Shown here: positions 50,897 to 61,899 of the stretch, in pieces | Layout: the number at the start of each line of letters is the position of its first letter | How positions within the stretch are numbered: position 1 is the stretch's first letter | Source of the DNA: Rhizobium sp. SL86 | Lineage (GTDB): Bacteria; Pseudomonadota; Alphaproteobacteria; Rhizobiales; Rhizobiaceae | Direction of reading: 5' to 3' | DNA length: 64,000 nt | NCBI RefSeq assembly: GCF_026672545.1 | Contig: NZ_JAPPRJ010000009.1 | Span: forward strand, 248,001-312,000 | Position numbers and translations under genes: made by a program | The notes under the pieces: generated by a model | The model's input: the letters and a program-made list of their open reading frames with translations, nothing else | Databases searched by the model: none | What the model was told of the DNA's origin: nothing

Positions 50897-52089
50897 GAGG
50901 ACAGCACCCCGTAGACGACGGTTGCCGTGGCGATGGCGGCAATGCCTTCCTTGCGACCGATGAAACCGATCTTTTCGTTGGTCGTCGCCTTGATCGAACA
51001 ACGGTCGATCGAAATGCCGAGGATATCCGAGAGGTTCTGTCGCATCGCCTCACGGTGCGGGCCCACCTTCGGGGCCTCCGCGATGATCGAGACATCGGCA
51101 TTGGTGATGATGCCGCCGTGCTGGCGGACGATCTCCGCCGCATGGGCGAGGAAGATCCGCGAGGCGGCGCCTTTCCACTGCGGGTCGGATGGCGGGAAAT
51201 GATCACCGATGTCACCCGCGCCGCAGGTAGCGAGCAGGGCATCCGTCAGCGCGTGCAGCGCAACATCGGCATCGGAGTGGCCGCTGAGCTTCTGGTCATG
51301 CGGCATGAACACGCCGCAAAGCGTCACGCCATCACCTTCGACGAGCTGGTGGACGTCATAACCATTGCCGGTGCGGACATCCGGCAGGGCAGGGTGGCGG
51401 GACAGTTTTTCATCGGCCATGGTGATGTCTCGTCTAAGCGTCAGTTTCACATTGTCGGGCGAACCTTCGACCAGTCGCACCGGAATTCCTGCCCATTCGG
51501 CAATCGATGCGTCATCGGTGAAGTCGTGGCGGTCCGAAGAGGCCGCCCGTAGATGGGCATCCAGGATCGCAGGCAGTGCAAAACTCTGTGGGGTCTGTGC
51601 CGCCCAGAGGCCGGCGCGCGCGACGGTGGTTTCGACGGTCGCGTCGAGGCCCGCCCGCTTCAGCGTGTCCGTGACGGGAAGGGCCGGAAGCACGGCGGCC
51701 TCGCCGCTCTCGAGTTCGGCTGCGATACGGTTCAGAAGGTCGTGGCCAATGAACGGTCGTGCGGCATCGTGGATCATCACATGCGTGGCGTCCGTCTGCG
51801 AAAGGCAACGCAGGCCTTCGAGGACCGATTGCTGCCGCGTCGCGCCGCCGAACGTCGTCAGGATGCGCCCAGCCTCAGCCAGGTTCTCGCACGCCTCGGC
51901 AAACAGCGTCTGGTCATCCGGGTGGATGACGACGACGATCGGCCCGGCCTGCTGCCAGGTGAGGAACTGGCGCAGGGTGTGCCGGATCACCGGCTCGCCG
52001 CCGATCCGGCGATACTGTTTCGGCCCTTCTTGCGGCGTTCCGGCGCGTTCGCCGCGTCCGGCGGCAACGATGACTGTTCCAATGATCAT
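50893..52089 (-). CDS. ispDF: Bifunctional IspD/IspF (MEP cytidylyltransferase / MECDP synthase)
   Basis: Fusion of 398 residues covering two non-consecutive steps of the MEP isoprenoid pathway. The IspD part (1-230) has VVAAGRGERAG and the ATHVMIHDAARPF block. The IspF part (about 237-398) begins NGYDVHQL, with metal ligands in that DVH and in SGHSDADV. This fusion is typical of alphaproteobacteria and epsilonproteobacteria. It supplies IPP for UppS. Divergent from dusB. Confidence 0.97.
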   Translation of the reverse strand: MIIGTVIVAAGRGERAGTPQEGPKQYRRIGGEPVIRHTLRQFLTWQQAGPIVVVIHPDDQTLFAEACENLAEAGRILTTFGGATRQQSVLEGLRCLSQTDATHVMIHDAARPFIGHDLLNRIAAELESGEAAVLPALPVTDTLKRAGLDATVETTVARAGLWAAQTPQSFALPAILDAHLRAASSDRHDFTDDASIAEWAGIPVRLVEGSPDNVKLTLRRDITMADEKLSRHPALPDVRTGNGYDVHQLVEGDGVTLCGVFMPHDQKLSGHSDADVALHALTDALLATCGAGDIGDHFPPSDPQWKGAASRIFLAHAAEIVRQHGGIITNADVSIIAEAPKVGPHREAMRQNLSDILGISIDRCSIKATTNEKIGFIGRKEGIAAIATATVVYGVLSS

Positions 52090-52214
52090 GCGTGGTTGGA
52101 TCCGGGCACCCTTAGGGATTTGATTGACATGAGGAATTGACAGTCGAGAACTATAGACTCAAAAGCACCTTTTCCAGCATGTCGCCTAGAAATAACGCAC
52201 ACTGGGATTAGCTC

Positions 52215-52243
52215 TTGGCAAACGCGCAAACACTGAATAAAAA
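52215..52243 (+). promoter_or_regulatory. Candidate promoter of the dusB-ntrBC operon
   Basis: TTGGCA (52215-52220), 17-bp spacer, TAAAAA (52238-52243), 16 bp before the dusB start. The GCAC- and GTGC-containing flanks might hold NtrC sites, since this operon is autoregulated in rhizobia, but no clear palindrome was found. Confidence 0.35.
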
Positions 52244-52258
52244 TAGTGCACAAATCTC

Positions 52259-53278
52259 ATGTGCCCGAAAGATCATCAATTGAGTCCCTTCGATCTTGCA
52301 TCGCCTGTTGCCATCGGGTCGGTCGTCATCCGCAACCGCATCGTGCTGGCGCCGATGTCCGGCGTGACGGACCTGCCGTTTCGCCAGCTCGCCTGGCGCT
52401 ATGGCGCCGGTCTGGTGGTCACGGAGATGGTCGCAAGCCGCGAACTGGCACACAACAAGGGTGAATCCTGGGAACGCCTGAAGGGCACCGGCATTCGTCC
52501 ACACATGGTGCAGCTTGCCGGGCGCGAGGCGCACTTCATGGCGGAGGCGGCCCGCATTGCGGAAGCCAATGGCGCCGATATCATCGACATCAACATGGGG
52601 TGTCCGGCGAAGAAGGTGACCGGCGGCTATTCCGGCTCGGCGCTGATGCGCGACCCCGATCATGCGCTGTCCCTGATCGAGGCCGTGGTGGCGGCGGTGA
52701 AGGTACCGGTCACCGTCAAGATGCGCCTTGGCTGGGATGAGAACTCCATCAATGCACCGCACATCGCCGCGCGGGCCGAACAGGCCGGCGTGCAGCTGAT
52801 CACGGTGCATGGGCGCACGCGCATGCAGTTCTACGAAGGCCGTGCCGATTGGGATGCGATCCGCCCCGTCCGCGATGCCACCCGCATTCCGCTGATCGCC
52901 AATGGCGACGTGGAAACGGAAGCAGACGCCATCAGCATCCTGCAGCGATCGGGCGCCGATGCGGTGATGATCGGCCGCGGCGCACAAGGACGGCCCTGGC
53001 ATTGCGGCGTGCTGGCGGGACGGCGCGAGCCGCCGGCGGCCGAGCGGGCGGCGGTTGCCTGTGAACATTACGAGATGATGCTCGGCTTTTATGGTCGCGA
53101 GGCCGGCCTGCGCCATGCCCGCAAGCATGTGGCCTGGTATCTCGACCGCAACGCACCGGATATGGATCCGCAGGAAAAGGCGGCATTGATGACAGAAAAG
53201 AACCCGGAGCAAGTGCTGAAGATCCTTCAGCGCGCGCTCTCAGAGGCCACCGGCGAACCCTGCAAGGAGGCCGCATGA
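52259..53278 (+). CDS. dusB: tRNA-dihydrouridine synthase DusB (NifR3)
   Basis: FMN-dependent enzyme of 339 residues that reduces uridine in the tRNA D-loop. LAPMSGVTDLPFR, NMGCPAKKV with the catalytic Cys, HGRTR and GRGAQGRPW are diagnostic. In Rhizobiales and Rhodobacter it was named nifR3 and is the first gene of the ntrBC operon, as here: its stop overlaps the ntrB start by 4 bp. Confidence 0.96.
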   Translation: MCPKDHQLSPFDLASPVAIGSVVIRNRIVLAPMSGVTDLPFRQLAWRYGAGLVVTEMVASRELAHNKGESWERLKGTGIRPHMVQLAGREAHFMAEAARIAEANGADIIDINMGCPAKKVTGGYSGSALMRDPDHALSLIEAVVAAVKVPVTVKMRLGWDENSINAPHIAARAEQAGVQLITVHGRTRMQFYEGRADWDAIRPVRDATRIPLIANGDVETEADAISILQRSGADAVMIGRGAQGRPWHCGVLAGRREPPAAERAAVACEHYEMMLGFYGREAGLRHARKHVAWYLDRNAPDMDPQEKAALMTEKNPEQVLKILQRALSEATGEPCKEAA

Positions 53279-54399
53279 GCGCGAACCACGCCGATCAAGG
53301 CGCCAATGCGCTGGCCATGGCGGTGCTGAACTCGGTTCAGAACCCCGTGGTGCTGGTGAACCAGGAGGGCATGATCGCTTTCGCCAATTGGGAGGCCGAG
53401 GCCTTTTTTGGCGCTAGCGCCGCCCATCTCGCCCGCAACAAGATCTCGACCTTCATTCCCTTCGGCAGCCCGCTGCTGGCTCTGATCGATCAGGTGCGCG
53501 ACCGCAAGGCGCCGGTGAATGAATATCGCGTCGACCTCTCGTCGCCACGCCTCGGCCAGGACAAGCTGGTCGACCTCTACGTGGCGCCGGTCGTCAGTGA
53601 GCCGGGTTCTGTGGTGGTGGTCTTCCAGGAACGCACCATGGCCGACAAGATCGACCGCCAGCTGACGCATCGCGCCGCCGCCCGCTCGGTCACCGGCCTT
53701 GCCTCCATGCTGGCGCATGAGATCAAGAACCCGCTGTCCGGCATCCGCGGCGCCGCCCAGCTTCTCGAGAGCTCGGTGGCCGATGAGGACCGTTCGCTCA
53801 CCCGGCTGATCTGCGACGAAACCGACCGGATCGTCTCGCTGGTCGACCGGATGGAGGTGTTTTCCGACGAACGCCCGGTCGATCGCGTGCCGCTCAACAT
53901 CCACTCGGTGCTCGATCATGTGAAGGCGGTCGCCAAGGCCGGTTTCGGCCGCGACATCAAGATCCTCGAAAACTACGATCCCTCGCTGCCGCCGGTCTAT
54001 GCCAACCGCGACCAGCTGGTGCAGGTGTTTCTGAACCTTATCAAGAATGCCGCCGAAGCGATCGGCGGGCAGCCGGACGGCGAGATCATGCTGACGACGG
54101 CCTATCGGCCCGGCATCCGGCTTTCGGTTGCGGGAACGCGGGAAAAGATCTCGCTGCCCTTGGAATTCTGCGTCATCGACAACGGGCCGGGCGTGCCGAG
54201 CGATCTTCTGCCGCACCTGTTCGATCCGTTCATCACCACCAAGACGAATGGTTCCGGCCTCGGTCTCGCACTGGTTGCCAAGATCATCGGCGGCCACGGC
54301 GGCATTGTCGAATGCGACAGCCAGGCGCGCCGGACCATTTTTCGCGTATTGATGCCCATGCACAAGGATGCAGGCTCTTTTGACGAGGGCCGTCCATGA
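53275..54399 (+). CDS. ntrB: Nitrogen-regulation sensor kinase NtrB (GlnL)
   Basis: Cytosolic histidine kinase/phosphatase of 374 residues for NtrC, controlled by PII. An N-terminal PAS domain (VLNSVQNPVVLVNQEGMIAFANWEAE) is followed by the H-box LAHEIKNPLSGIRGAA and an ATPase domain with the N-box NLIKNAAEA, DNGPGVP and GSGLGLALVAKI. AAGGAGG lies just before the start. Confidence 0.96.
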   Translation: MSANHADQGANALAMAVLNSVQNPVVLVNQEGMIAFANWEAEAFFGASAAHLARNKISTFIPFGSPLLALIDQVRDRKAPVNEYRVDLSSPRLGQDKLVDLYVAPVVSEPGSVVVVFQERTMADKIDRQLTHRAAARSVTGLASMLAHEIKNPLSGIRGAAQLLESSVADEDRSLTRLICDETDRIVSLVDRMEVFSDERPVDRVPLNIHSVLDHVKAVAKAGFGRDIKILENYDPSLPPVYANRDQLVQVFLNLIKNAAEAIGGQPDGEIMLTTAYRPGIRLSVAGTREKISLPLEFCVIDNGPGVPSDLLPHLFDPFITTKTNGSGLGLALVAKIIGGHGGIVECDSQARRTIFRVLMPMHKDAGSFDEGRP

Positions 54400-54418
54400 C
54401 CACGACAGGAAGCTTGAA

Positions 54419-55870
<1,452 letters not shown>

Positions 55871-56067
55871 CCGTCGGGCGCTTGACACCCGATCCGGGCT
55901 CGTTGCATTTTCGCCACAAAGTGTTGCTCCACAGTCACGCAGGCTACATGTCGAACGGACTGGGGGAGACATGCGGCAGAAACTTCAATCCGATCTTGCG
56001 TCGGCTCTTCCCGGGCTGACGCCAGACCTCCGGGGCGGCGACGCCCGGTGGAGAGGGAAGACAGCGT

Positions 56068-58335
56068 ATGACGGAAGGATCGCCGACAACGGCCAGTGAC
56101 GACCTGGCGGTGTCCGTGCAGGATCGGCGCGCGGTCTTCGCGCTGCCGGGCCTCGTGCTCGCCGGCGGAGCGCTCTCGTGCGCTGTCCTGACGCTATTCG
56201 TACTGATGGGGGTGACGCCCGTTGCCCCGACGACGAATGTCGTGATCGCCTCCGCCGTCCTGAACGCCTTCTTTGTCCTTGGGCTGATCTACCTGATCGG
56301 TCGCGAGGTCGGCCGTCTCCTGAAGGCGCGCAAACGTGGCCGTGCGGCCGCGCGGTTGCATGTGCGCATCGTTGTCCTGTTTTCGATTGTCGCGATCACG
56401 CCGGCCGTTCTGGTCGCCATTTTCGCCAGCGTCACCCTGAATGTCGGCCTGGACCGCTGGTTCTCGCTCCGCACGCAGTCGATTGTCCAGTCGTCGCTCG
56501 ACGTGGCGCGCGCCTACATGCTGGAAAACGCCAGCTACCTGCAGGGCCAGACGGTCTCGATGGCGAATGACCTCGAGCGCAATCGCGCGATGTTCTACCT
56601 CGACCGCACCGGTTTCGTCGACATGATGACACGCCAGGCGAAGGGCCGTGGCATGCTGGGCGCCTTCCTGGTCCGCGAGGACGGTGCAGCGATTGCCCAG
56701 GCCGATATCGAGACGGAACGGCCGCTGCCGGCGGTTCCCTCCGACGCCCTGGCAAGTTCGGCCGCCGGACAGCCCACACTCATTCCGCCGGGTGTCACCA
56801 ATCTCGTTGGCGCCATCATCAAGCTCGATGCCATACCGGGCGCTTTCCTCTACACCATTCGGGCGGTTGATCCGAAGGTCATGGCGGCCATGCGCCTGAT
56901 GGAGGACAACCGGGCAGAATACCAGGCGATGGAAGCCGGGCGCATGAGCCTGCAGGTCGCCTTTGCGGTGCTGTATCTCGGTTTTGCGCTGATCGTGCTG
57001 CTTGCCGCCATCTGGACGGCCATTGCGGTCGCCGACCGTATCGTGCGGCCGATCCGCCTGCTGATCTCGGCAGCCGACAACGTTGCGACAGGCAATATGA
57101 ATGTGGTTGTGCCGGTAAGGGCCGCCGATGGCGATGTCGGCAATCTGTCGCGCACCTTCAACAAGATGATCTCGCAGATCCGCAGCCAGCGCGACGAAAT
57201 CCTCGTTGCCAAGGACGAGATGGATGACCGTCGTCGTTTCATCGAGGCGGTGCTTTCCGGGGTGACGGCTGCTGTGATCGGCGTCGAGGACGATCACCGG
57301 ATCAGCATCGTCAATCGCTCGGCCGAAGACTTCCTGGGCCTGCCGACCGATGCGTTGATCGGCGCGCAACTCGTCGATGTCGCCCCTGAGATCGAGCAGG
57401 TGCTGCGCGAAGCGACGGTGCGTTCGCGCAGCGATCTGCGCAAGGAGGTCAACCTGATGCGCGGCGGCAAGGAGCGGACGCTCTCCGTGCAGGTCACCCG
57501 CGAGGAAAGCCGCAGCAGCGCCGAATCCTACGTCATCACGCTCGACGACATCACCGACCTGGTGATCGCCCAGCGCTCCACCGCCTGGGCGGACGTGGCG
57601 CGGCGAATCGCCCACGAGATCAAGAACCCACTGACGCCGATCCAGCTTTCGGCTGAGCGCCTGAAGCGGCGCTACGGCAAGCAGATCGACGAAAATGACC
57701 GTGCGGTCTTTGATCAGTGCACCGATACGATCGTGCGCCAGGTGGGCGATATCGGCCGCATGGTGGACGAGTTCTCCTCCTTTGCGCGCATGCCGAAACC
57801 GGCCAAGGAACAGTCGGATCTGCGCGACATCCTGCGCGATGCGATCTTCCTGCGCGAGATGGGCGCAAGCCACGTCAAGTTCCTGCGCGAGCTGGGTGAC
57901 ACGCCGCTTGTCGGACTGTTCGATTCGCGCATGCTCGGCCAGGCGTTTGGCAACCTCATCAAGAACGCCGTGGAGGCGATCGAGGCGGTGCCGAGCGATG
58001 CGGAGCGGGATGGCCGCAAGGTGCTGGTCCGGGCGCGGTACGACGAGGCCCGGGAGCAGTTCTGCGTTGATGTTATCGACAACGGCAACGGCCTGCCGGT
58101 GGAAAACCGCCACCGCATTCTGGAGCCCTACATGACGATGCGCGAGAAGGGCACTGGGCTTGGCCTCGCCATCGTCAAGAAGATCATTGAAGAACACGGC
58201 GGGCAGCTCGAGCTGCATGACGCACCCGTGGATTTCGATCATGGCAAGGGCGCCATGATCCGGGTTGTCTTGCCGCACGCCCAAGGGGCTGGCTCTGCCG
58301 AAACAGGCAATAAGGAAGTGGCATATGGCGTCTGA
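56068..58335 (+). CDS. ntrY: Membrane sensor histidine kinase NtrY
   Basis: A 755-residue kinase. N-terminal transmembrane helices (three within residues 20-130) enclose a periplasmic or membrane-proximal sensing part, a further TM lies at about 295-320, followed by HAMP, PAS, the H-box VARRIAHEIKNPLTPIQLSAERLKRRYG and an ATPase domain (FGNLIKNAVEAIE, GTGLGLAIVKKI). It pairs with NtrX and in rhizobia affects nitrogen, redox and exopolysaccharide traits. The 197 bp before it may hold a separate promoter. Overlaps ntrX by 11 bp. Confidence 0.95.
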   Translation: MTEGSPTTASDDLAVSVQDRRAVFALPGLVLAGGALSCAVLTLFVLMGVTPVAPTTNVVIASAVLNAFFVLGLIYLIGREVGRLLKARKRGRAAARLHVRIVVLFSIVAITPAVLVAIFASVTLNVGLDRWFSLRTQSIVQSSLDVARAYMLENASYLQGQTVSMANDLERNRAMFYLDRTGFVDMMTRQAKGRGMLGAFLVREDGAAIAQADIETERPLPAVPSDALASSAAGQPTLIPPGVTNLVGAIIKLDAIPGAFLYTIRAVDPKVMAAMRLMEDNRAEYQAMEAGRMSLQVAFAVLYLGFALIVLLAAIWTAIAVADRIVRPIRLLISAADNVATGNMNVVVPVRAADGDVGNLSRTFNKMISQIRSQRDEILVAKDEMDDRRRFIEAVLSGVTAAVIGVEDDHRISIVNRSAEDFLGLPTDALIGAQLVDVAPEIEQVLREATVRSRSDLRKEVNLMRGGKERTLSVQVTREESRSSAESYVITLDDITDLVIAQRSTAWADVARRIAHEIKNPLTPIQLSAERLKRRYGKQIDENDRAVFDQCTDTIVRQVGDIGRMVDEFSSFARMPKPAKEQSDLRDILRDAIFLREMGASHVKFLRELGDTPLVGLFDSRMLGQAFGNLIKNAVEAIEAVPSDAERDGRKVLVRARYDEAREQFCVDVIDNGNGLPVENRHRILEPYMTMREKGTGLGLAIVKKIIEEHGGQLELHDAPVDFDHGKGAMIRVVLPHAQGAGSAETGNKEVAYGV

Positions 58336-59689
58336 TATTCTGGTCGTGGATGACGAGGCCGACATCCGTGATATCGTGTCGGGCATTCTGTCCGACGAGG
58401 GCCATGAAACCCGTGTCGCCCATGACAGCGACAGCGCGCTGGCGGCGATTTCGGATCGCGTGCCGCGCCTGGTCTTCCTCGACATCTGGATGCAGGGCAG
58501 CAAGCTGGACGGGCTGGCGCTGCTGGACGAGATCCGCTCGCGACACCCGGACCTGCCGGTGGTGATGATCTCCGGTCATGGCAATATCGAAACCGCGGTT
58601 TCGGCGATCAAGCGCGGTGCCTTCGATTTCATCGAAAAGCCCTTCAAGGCCGACCGCCTGATCCTGATCGCCGAGCGCGCGCTCGAGAATTCGAAGCTGA
58701 AGCGCGAAGTGACTGAATTGAAGAAACGCACCGGCGATGCCGCCGAGCTGATCGGCACATCGGTTGCTATTTCCCAGCTGCGCCAGAACATCGAAAAGGT
58801 CGCGCCGACCAACAGCCGCATCATGATCTTCGGACCCTCCGGTTCCGGCAAGGAACTGGTGGCGCGAATGATCCACAAGAAATCGAGCCGGGCGGGCGGG
58901 CCCTTCGTTGCGCTGAATGCGGCGACGATCACGCCGGATCGCATGGAGATCGCGCTGTTCGGAACCGAAGGCGGTCCGGGTCAGCCGCGCAAGATCGGCG
59001 CGCTGGAAGAGGCCCATCGCGGGATCCTCTATCTCGACGAAGTGGGCGAAATGCCGCGTGAGACGCAGAACCGCATCCTGCGTGTTCTCGTCGATCAGCA
59101 GTTTGAGCGGGTCGGCGGTTCCAAGCGGGTGAAGGTGGATGTGCGCATCATCTCCTCGACCGCCTACAATCTGGAAAGCCTGATCGCCGAAGGCGTGTTT
59201 CGCGAGGACCTCTATCATCGCCTCGCGGTGGTACCGGTCAAGGTGCCGGCGCTTGCCGAGCGGCGTGAGGACATTCCCTTCCTCGTCGACATGTTCATGC
59301 GCCAGATTTCCGAACAGGCCGGCATTCGCCCGCGCAAGATCGGTGAGGACGCCATGGCGGTTCTCCAGGCGCATGACTGGCCTGGAAACATCCGTCAGCT
59401 GCGCAACAATATCGAGCGGTTGATGATTCTCGCCCGCACCGATGGGCCGGATACGCCGATCTCGGCAGACATGTTGCCGCAGGATCTCGGGGATATGCTG
59501 CCGAAGGTCTCGACAAAGGGCGATCATCACATCATGACACTGCCGCTTCGCGAAGCGCGTGAAATGTTCGAGCGGGATTATCTCGTGGCGCAGATCAACC
59601 GTTTCGGCGGCAATATCTCGCGTACCGCCGAATTCGTCGGCATGGAACGTTCGGCATTGCATCGCAAGTTGAAGTCGCTCGGCGTTTAA
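58325..59689 (+). CDS. ntrX: Response regulator NtrX
   Basis: A 454-residue NtrC-family regulator: receiver with phospho-Asp in LVFLDIWMQGS, AAA+ domain with GPSGSGKE and the LYLDEVGEMP Walker B, and a Fis-like HTH (NISRTAEFVGMERSALHRKLKSLGV). The sigma54-contact loop GAFTGA is replaced by GTEGGPGQ, so it should not work as a classical sigma54 activator; this is a known trait of alphaproteobacterial NtrX. The start at 58325 (MASDILVVDDE) lies inside ntrY. Confidence 0.95.
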   Translation: MASDILVVDDEADIRDIVSGILSDEGHETRVAHDSDSALAAISDRVPRLVFLDIWMQGSKLDGLALLDEIRSRHPDLPVVMISGHGNIETAVSAIKRGAFDFIEKPFKADRLILIAERALENSKLKREVTELKKRTGDAAELIGTSVAISQLRQNIEKVAPTNSRIMIFGPSGSGKELVARMIHKKSSRAGGPFVALNAATITPDRMEIALFGTEGGPGQPRKIGALEEAHRGILYLDEVGEMPRETQNRILRVLVDQQFERVGGSKRVKVDVRIISSTAYNLESLIAEGVFREDLYHRLAVVPVKVPALAERREDIPFLVDMFMRQISEQAGIRPRKIGEDAMAVLQAHDWPGNIRQLRNNIERLMILARTDGPDTPISADMLPQDLGDMLPKVSTKGDHHIMTLPLREAREMFERDYLVAQINRFGGNISRTAEFVGMERSALHRKLKSLGV

Positions 59690-59742
59690 GCCATCTTCGC
59701 CGGGGCACGTGAATCGCATCGCCCGGCGGAGGAAGACGGAGA

Positions 59743-61119
59743 ATGAAGGTCATAATTTGCGGGGCGGGGCAGGTCGGTTACGGCATTGCCGAACGTCTGT
59801 CGCAGGAAGACAACGACGTCTCGGTCATCGATACTTCGGCGGCGCTGATCAATGTCATCACCGATACGCTCGACGTGCGCGGTTATGTCGGCCACGGCGC
59901 GCATCCGGACGTCCTGTCGAAGGCCGGTGCGGAACAGGCCGACATGATCATCGCGGTGACGCTCTACGACGAGGTCAACATCGTTGCCTGCGAGGTGGCG
60001 CATGCCCTGTTCAGCGTGCCGACAAAGATCGCCCGCATCCGCGCGCAGAGTTACCTTCTGCCGGAATATGCCGACCTGTTCAGCAGCAAGAACATGTCGA
60101 TCGATGTCACGATCTCGCCCGAGATCGAAGTCGGCAAGATGGTACTGCGCCGCATTTCCTTCCCCGGTGCGACCGACGTCGTCCGGTTTGCTGATGACAA
60201 TATCGCCATGGTGGCGATCGAGTGCATGGAGGATTGCCCGGTCATCAACACGCCGCTCGAACAGCTGAGCCAGCTGTTTCCGGATCTCATCGCGACGGTC
60301 GTCGGCATCTTCCGACAGGGGCGCTTGACGGTGCCGCGCTCCGCCGACCAGCTCCAGGCGGGCGATCTCGCCTATGTCATCTGCCAGCGCGACCACACGC
60401 GCCGCACGCTTGGTCTCTTCGGGCACGAGGAGCAGGAGGCGGCCCGGATCGTCATCGCCGGGGCGGGCAATATCGGCCACTATGTGGCGCGGCGCATCGA
60501 GGAGATGCAGCCGAAGACCCGAATCAAGATCATCGAAAGCGACCGTGAACGTGCCGTGACCGTGTCGGAGCAGCTGCGCCACGCTGTCGTCCTGCATGGC
60601 TCGTCGCTCGACCAGAACATCCTGCAGCAGGCCGATATCCAGGACGCCGACCTGATGGTGACGCTGACCAACAATGATCAGGTGAACATTCTCGGCGCCG
60701 TCATGGCCAAGGCGCTCGGCTGCAAGTCCAATCTCGCGCTCGTCAACTCCTCGTCGCTCGGAGAGGTGACGCGCTCGCTCAACATCGATTCGCTGATCAA
60801 CCCGCGTGCCGTGACGATCTCGCGCGTTCTCCAGCACGTCCGCAAGGGCCGCATTCGTTCGGTCTATGCCGTGCAGAACGGTGCGGCCGAGGTGATCGAG
60901 GCGGAAGCGCTGGAAACCTCGCCGCTCGTCGGCCGTCCGTTTCGCGAATTGCAGATGCCGGCCGGTATCCGCATCGGGGCGATCTATCGAAACGGAACCG
61001 TCATCCGCCCGAGCGGCGACACGAAGATCAAGGCGAAGGACCGCGTCGTCCTGTTCTCCACCGCTAAATCGGTGAAGGACGTGGAACAGCTGTTCCGGGT
61101 TTCCATCCAGTATTTCTGA
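59743..61119 (+). CDS. trkA: Trk potassium transporter regulatory subunit TrkA
   Basis: A 458-residue cytoplasmic regulator of Trk K+ uptake with two RCK repeats. Each has an NAD(H)-binding Rossmann motif (first GAGQVGYGIAERL, second GAGNIGHYVARRI) followed by a TrkA-C subdomain. The position after ntrYX and before hfq is usual in rhizobia. The partner trkH is not in the window. Confidence 0.96.
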   Translation: MKVIICGAGQVGYGIAERLSQEDNDVSVIDTSAALINVITDTLDVRGYVGHGAHPDVLSKAGAEQADMIIAVTLYDEVNIVACEVAHALFSVPTKIARIRAQSYLLPEYADLFSSKNMSIDVTISPEIEVGKMVLRRISFPGATDVVRFADDNIAMVAIECMEDCPVINTPLEQLSQLFPDLIATVVGIFRQGRLTVPRSADQLQAGDLAYVICQRDHTRRTLGLFGHEEQEAARIVIAGAGNIGHYVARRIEEMQPKTRIKIIESDRERAVTVSEQLRHAVVLHGSSLDQNILQQADIQDADLMVTLTNNDQVNILGAVMAKALGCKSNLALVNSSSLGEVTRSLNIDSLINPRAVTISRVLQHVRKGRIRSVYAVQNGAAEVIEAEALETSPLVGRPFRELQMPAGIRIGAIYRNGTVIRPSGDTKIKAKDRVVLFSTAKSVKDVEQLFRVSIQYF

Positions 61120-61382
61120 TCGAACCCTGCGAAAGGCCGAAAACGGGTCGTTTGACAAGAAATCTGTGGATGACGTCGCAGTCGTGGCAGCCGACACGCG
61201 GTCGGTCAAGGCGTGGCTGTCCGACACCTGATCAACCCCTCTATTCGGCGTTGCGAAAAAGACATCGATTTGCTAACCAAGCTTGCGGACTACGGAGGCA
61301 GGAGAGGGTTTCCGTTTCCTCTTTTCCGAGCGTGATCAATATCCCGACCGCCCTGGTCGGCAAAAAAGAAAGAAGCGGCGCT

Positions 61383-61625
61383 ATGGCGGAACGTTCTCAG
61401 AATCTTCAGGATCTGTTTCTCAACACGGTGAGAAAACAGAAGATCTCTCTCACCATATTCCTGATCAATGGTGTGAAACTGACGGGGGTTGTGACCTCGT
61501 TCGACAATTTCTGCGTGTTGCTGCGCCGCGATGGACATTCGCAGCTGGTCTACAAGCACGCAATCTCGACCATCATGCCAGGCCAGCCCCTGCAGATGTT
61601 CGAAACCGAAGAAGGCGCGGCCTGA
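61383..61625 (+). CDS. hfq: RNA chaperone Hfq
   Basis: An 80-residue Sm-like hexameric protein that pairs small RNAs with mRNAs. Sm1 (KISLTIFLINGVKLTGVVTS, FDNFCVLL) and Sm2 (YKHAISTIMP) motifs are intact. It has a very short C-terminal tail, as in other rhizobial Hfq. The start at 61383 is fixed by MAERSQNLQD. The 263-bp gap upstream probably carries its promoter. In rhizobia Hfq also affects nifA expression and metabolism. Confidence 0.97.
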   Translation: MAERSQNLQDLFLNTVRKQKISLTIFLINGVKLTGVVTSFDNFCVLLRRDGHSQLVYKHAISTIMPGQPLQMFETEEGAA

Positions 61626-61899
61626 GGTCTCGAAGCCTCCCGACACGGAGCGGGCCGGTTGAAACATGCCGGTCGAGCAACCACTTATGTCGGGACGAGG
61701 GACGTGTGTTTTACGTCCTCACCGCAACGAATTGAAACCGCCGGCCCTGTCGGCGGTTCTGCCGTTTGTGGGTCAGTCATCGCCCATGCGCTGCCCGAAC
61801 GGTCGGACAACGCCGGAAAGATAGAGGAAGACGGCAATAGCCACACGTGACACCACACAGGAAACCCTGATCCCCGAACTGGAGCGCCGCCGCGACGAC

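Noticed and set aside
56194..58503. A 769-codon minus-strand frame opposite ntrY
   Set aside because: Shadow of ntrY, which has clear kinase motifs; the antisense product is Asp/His/Arg-rich noise.
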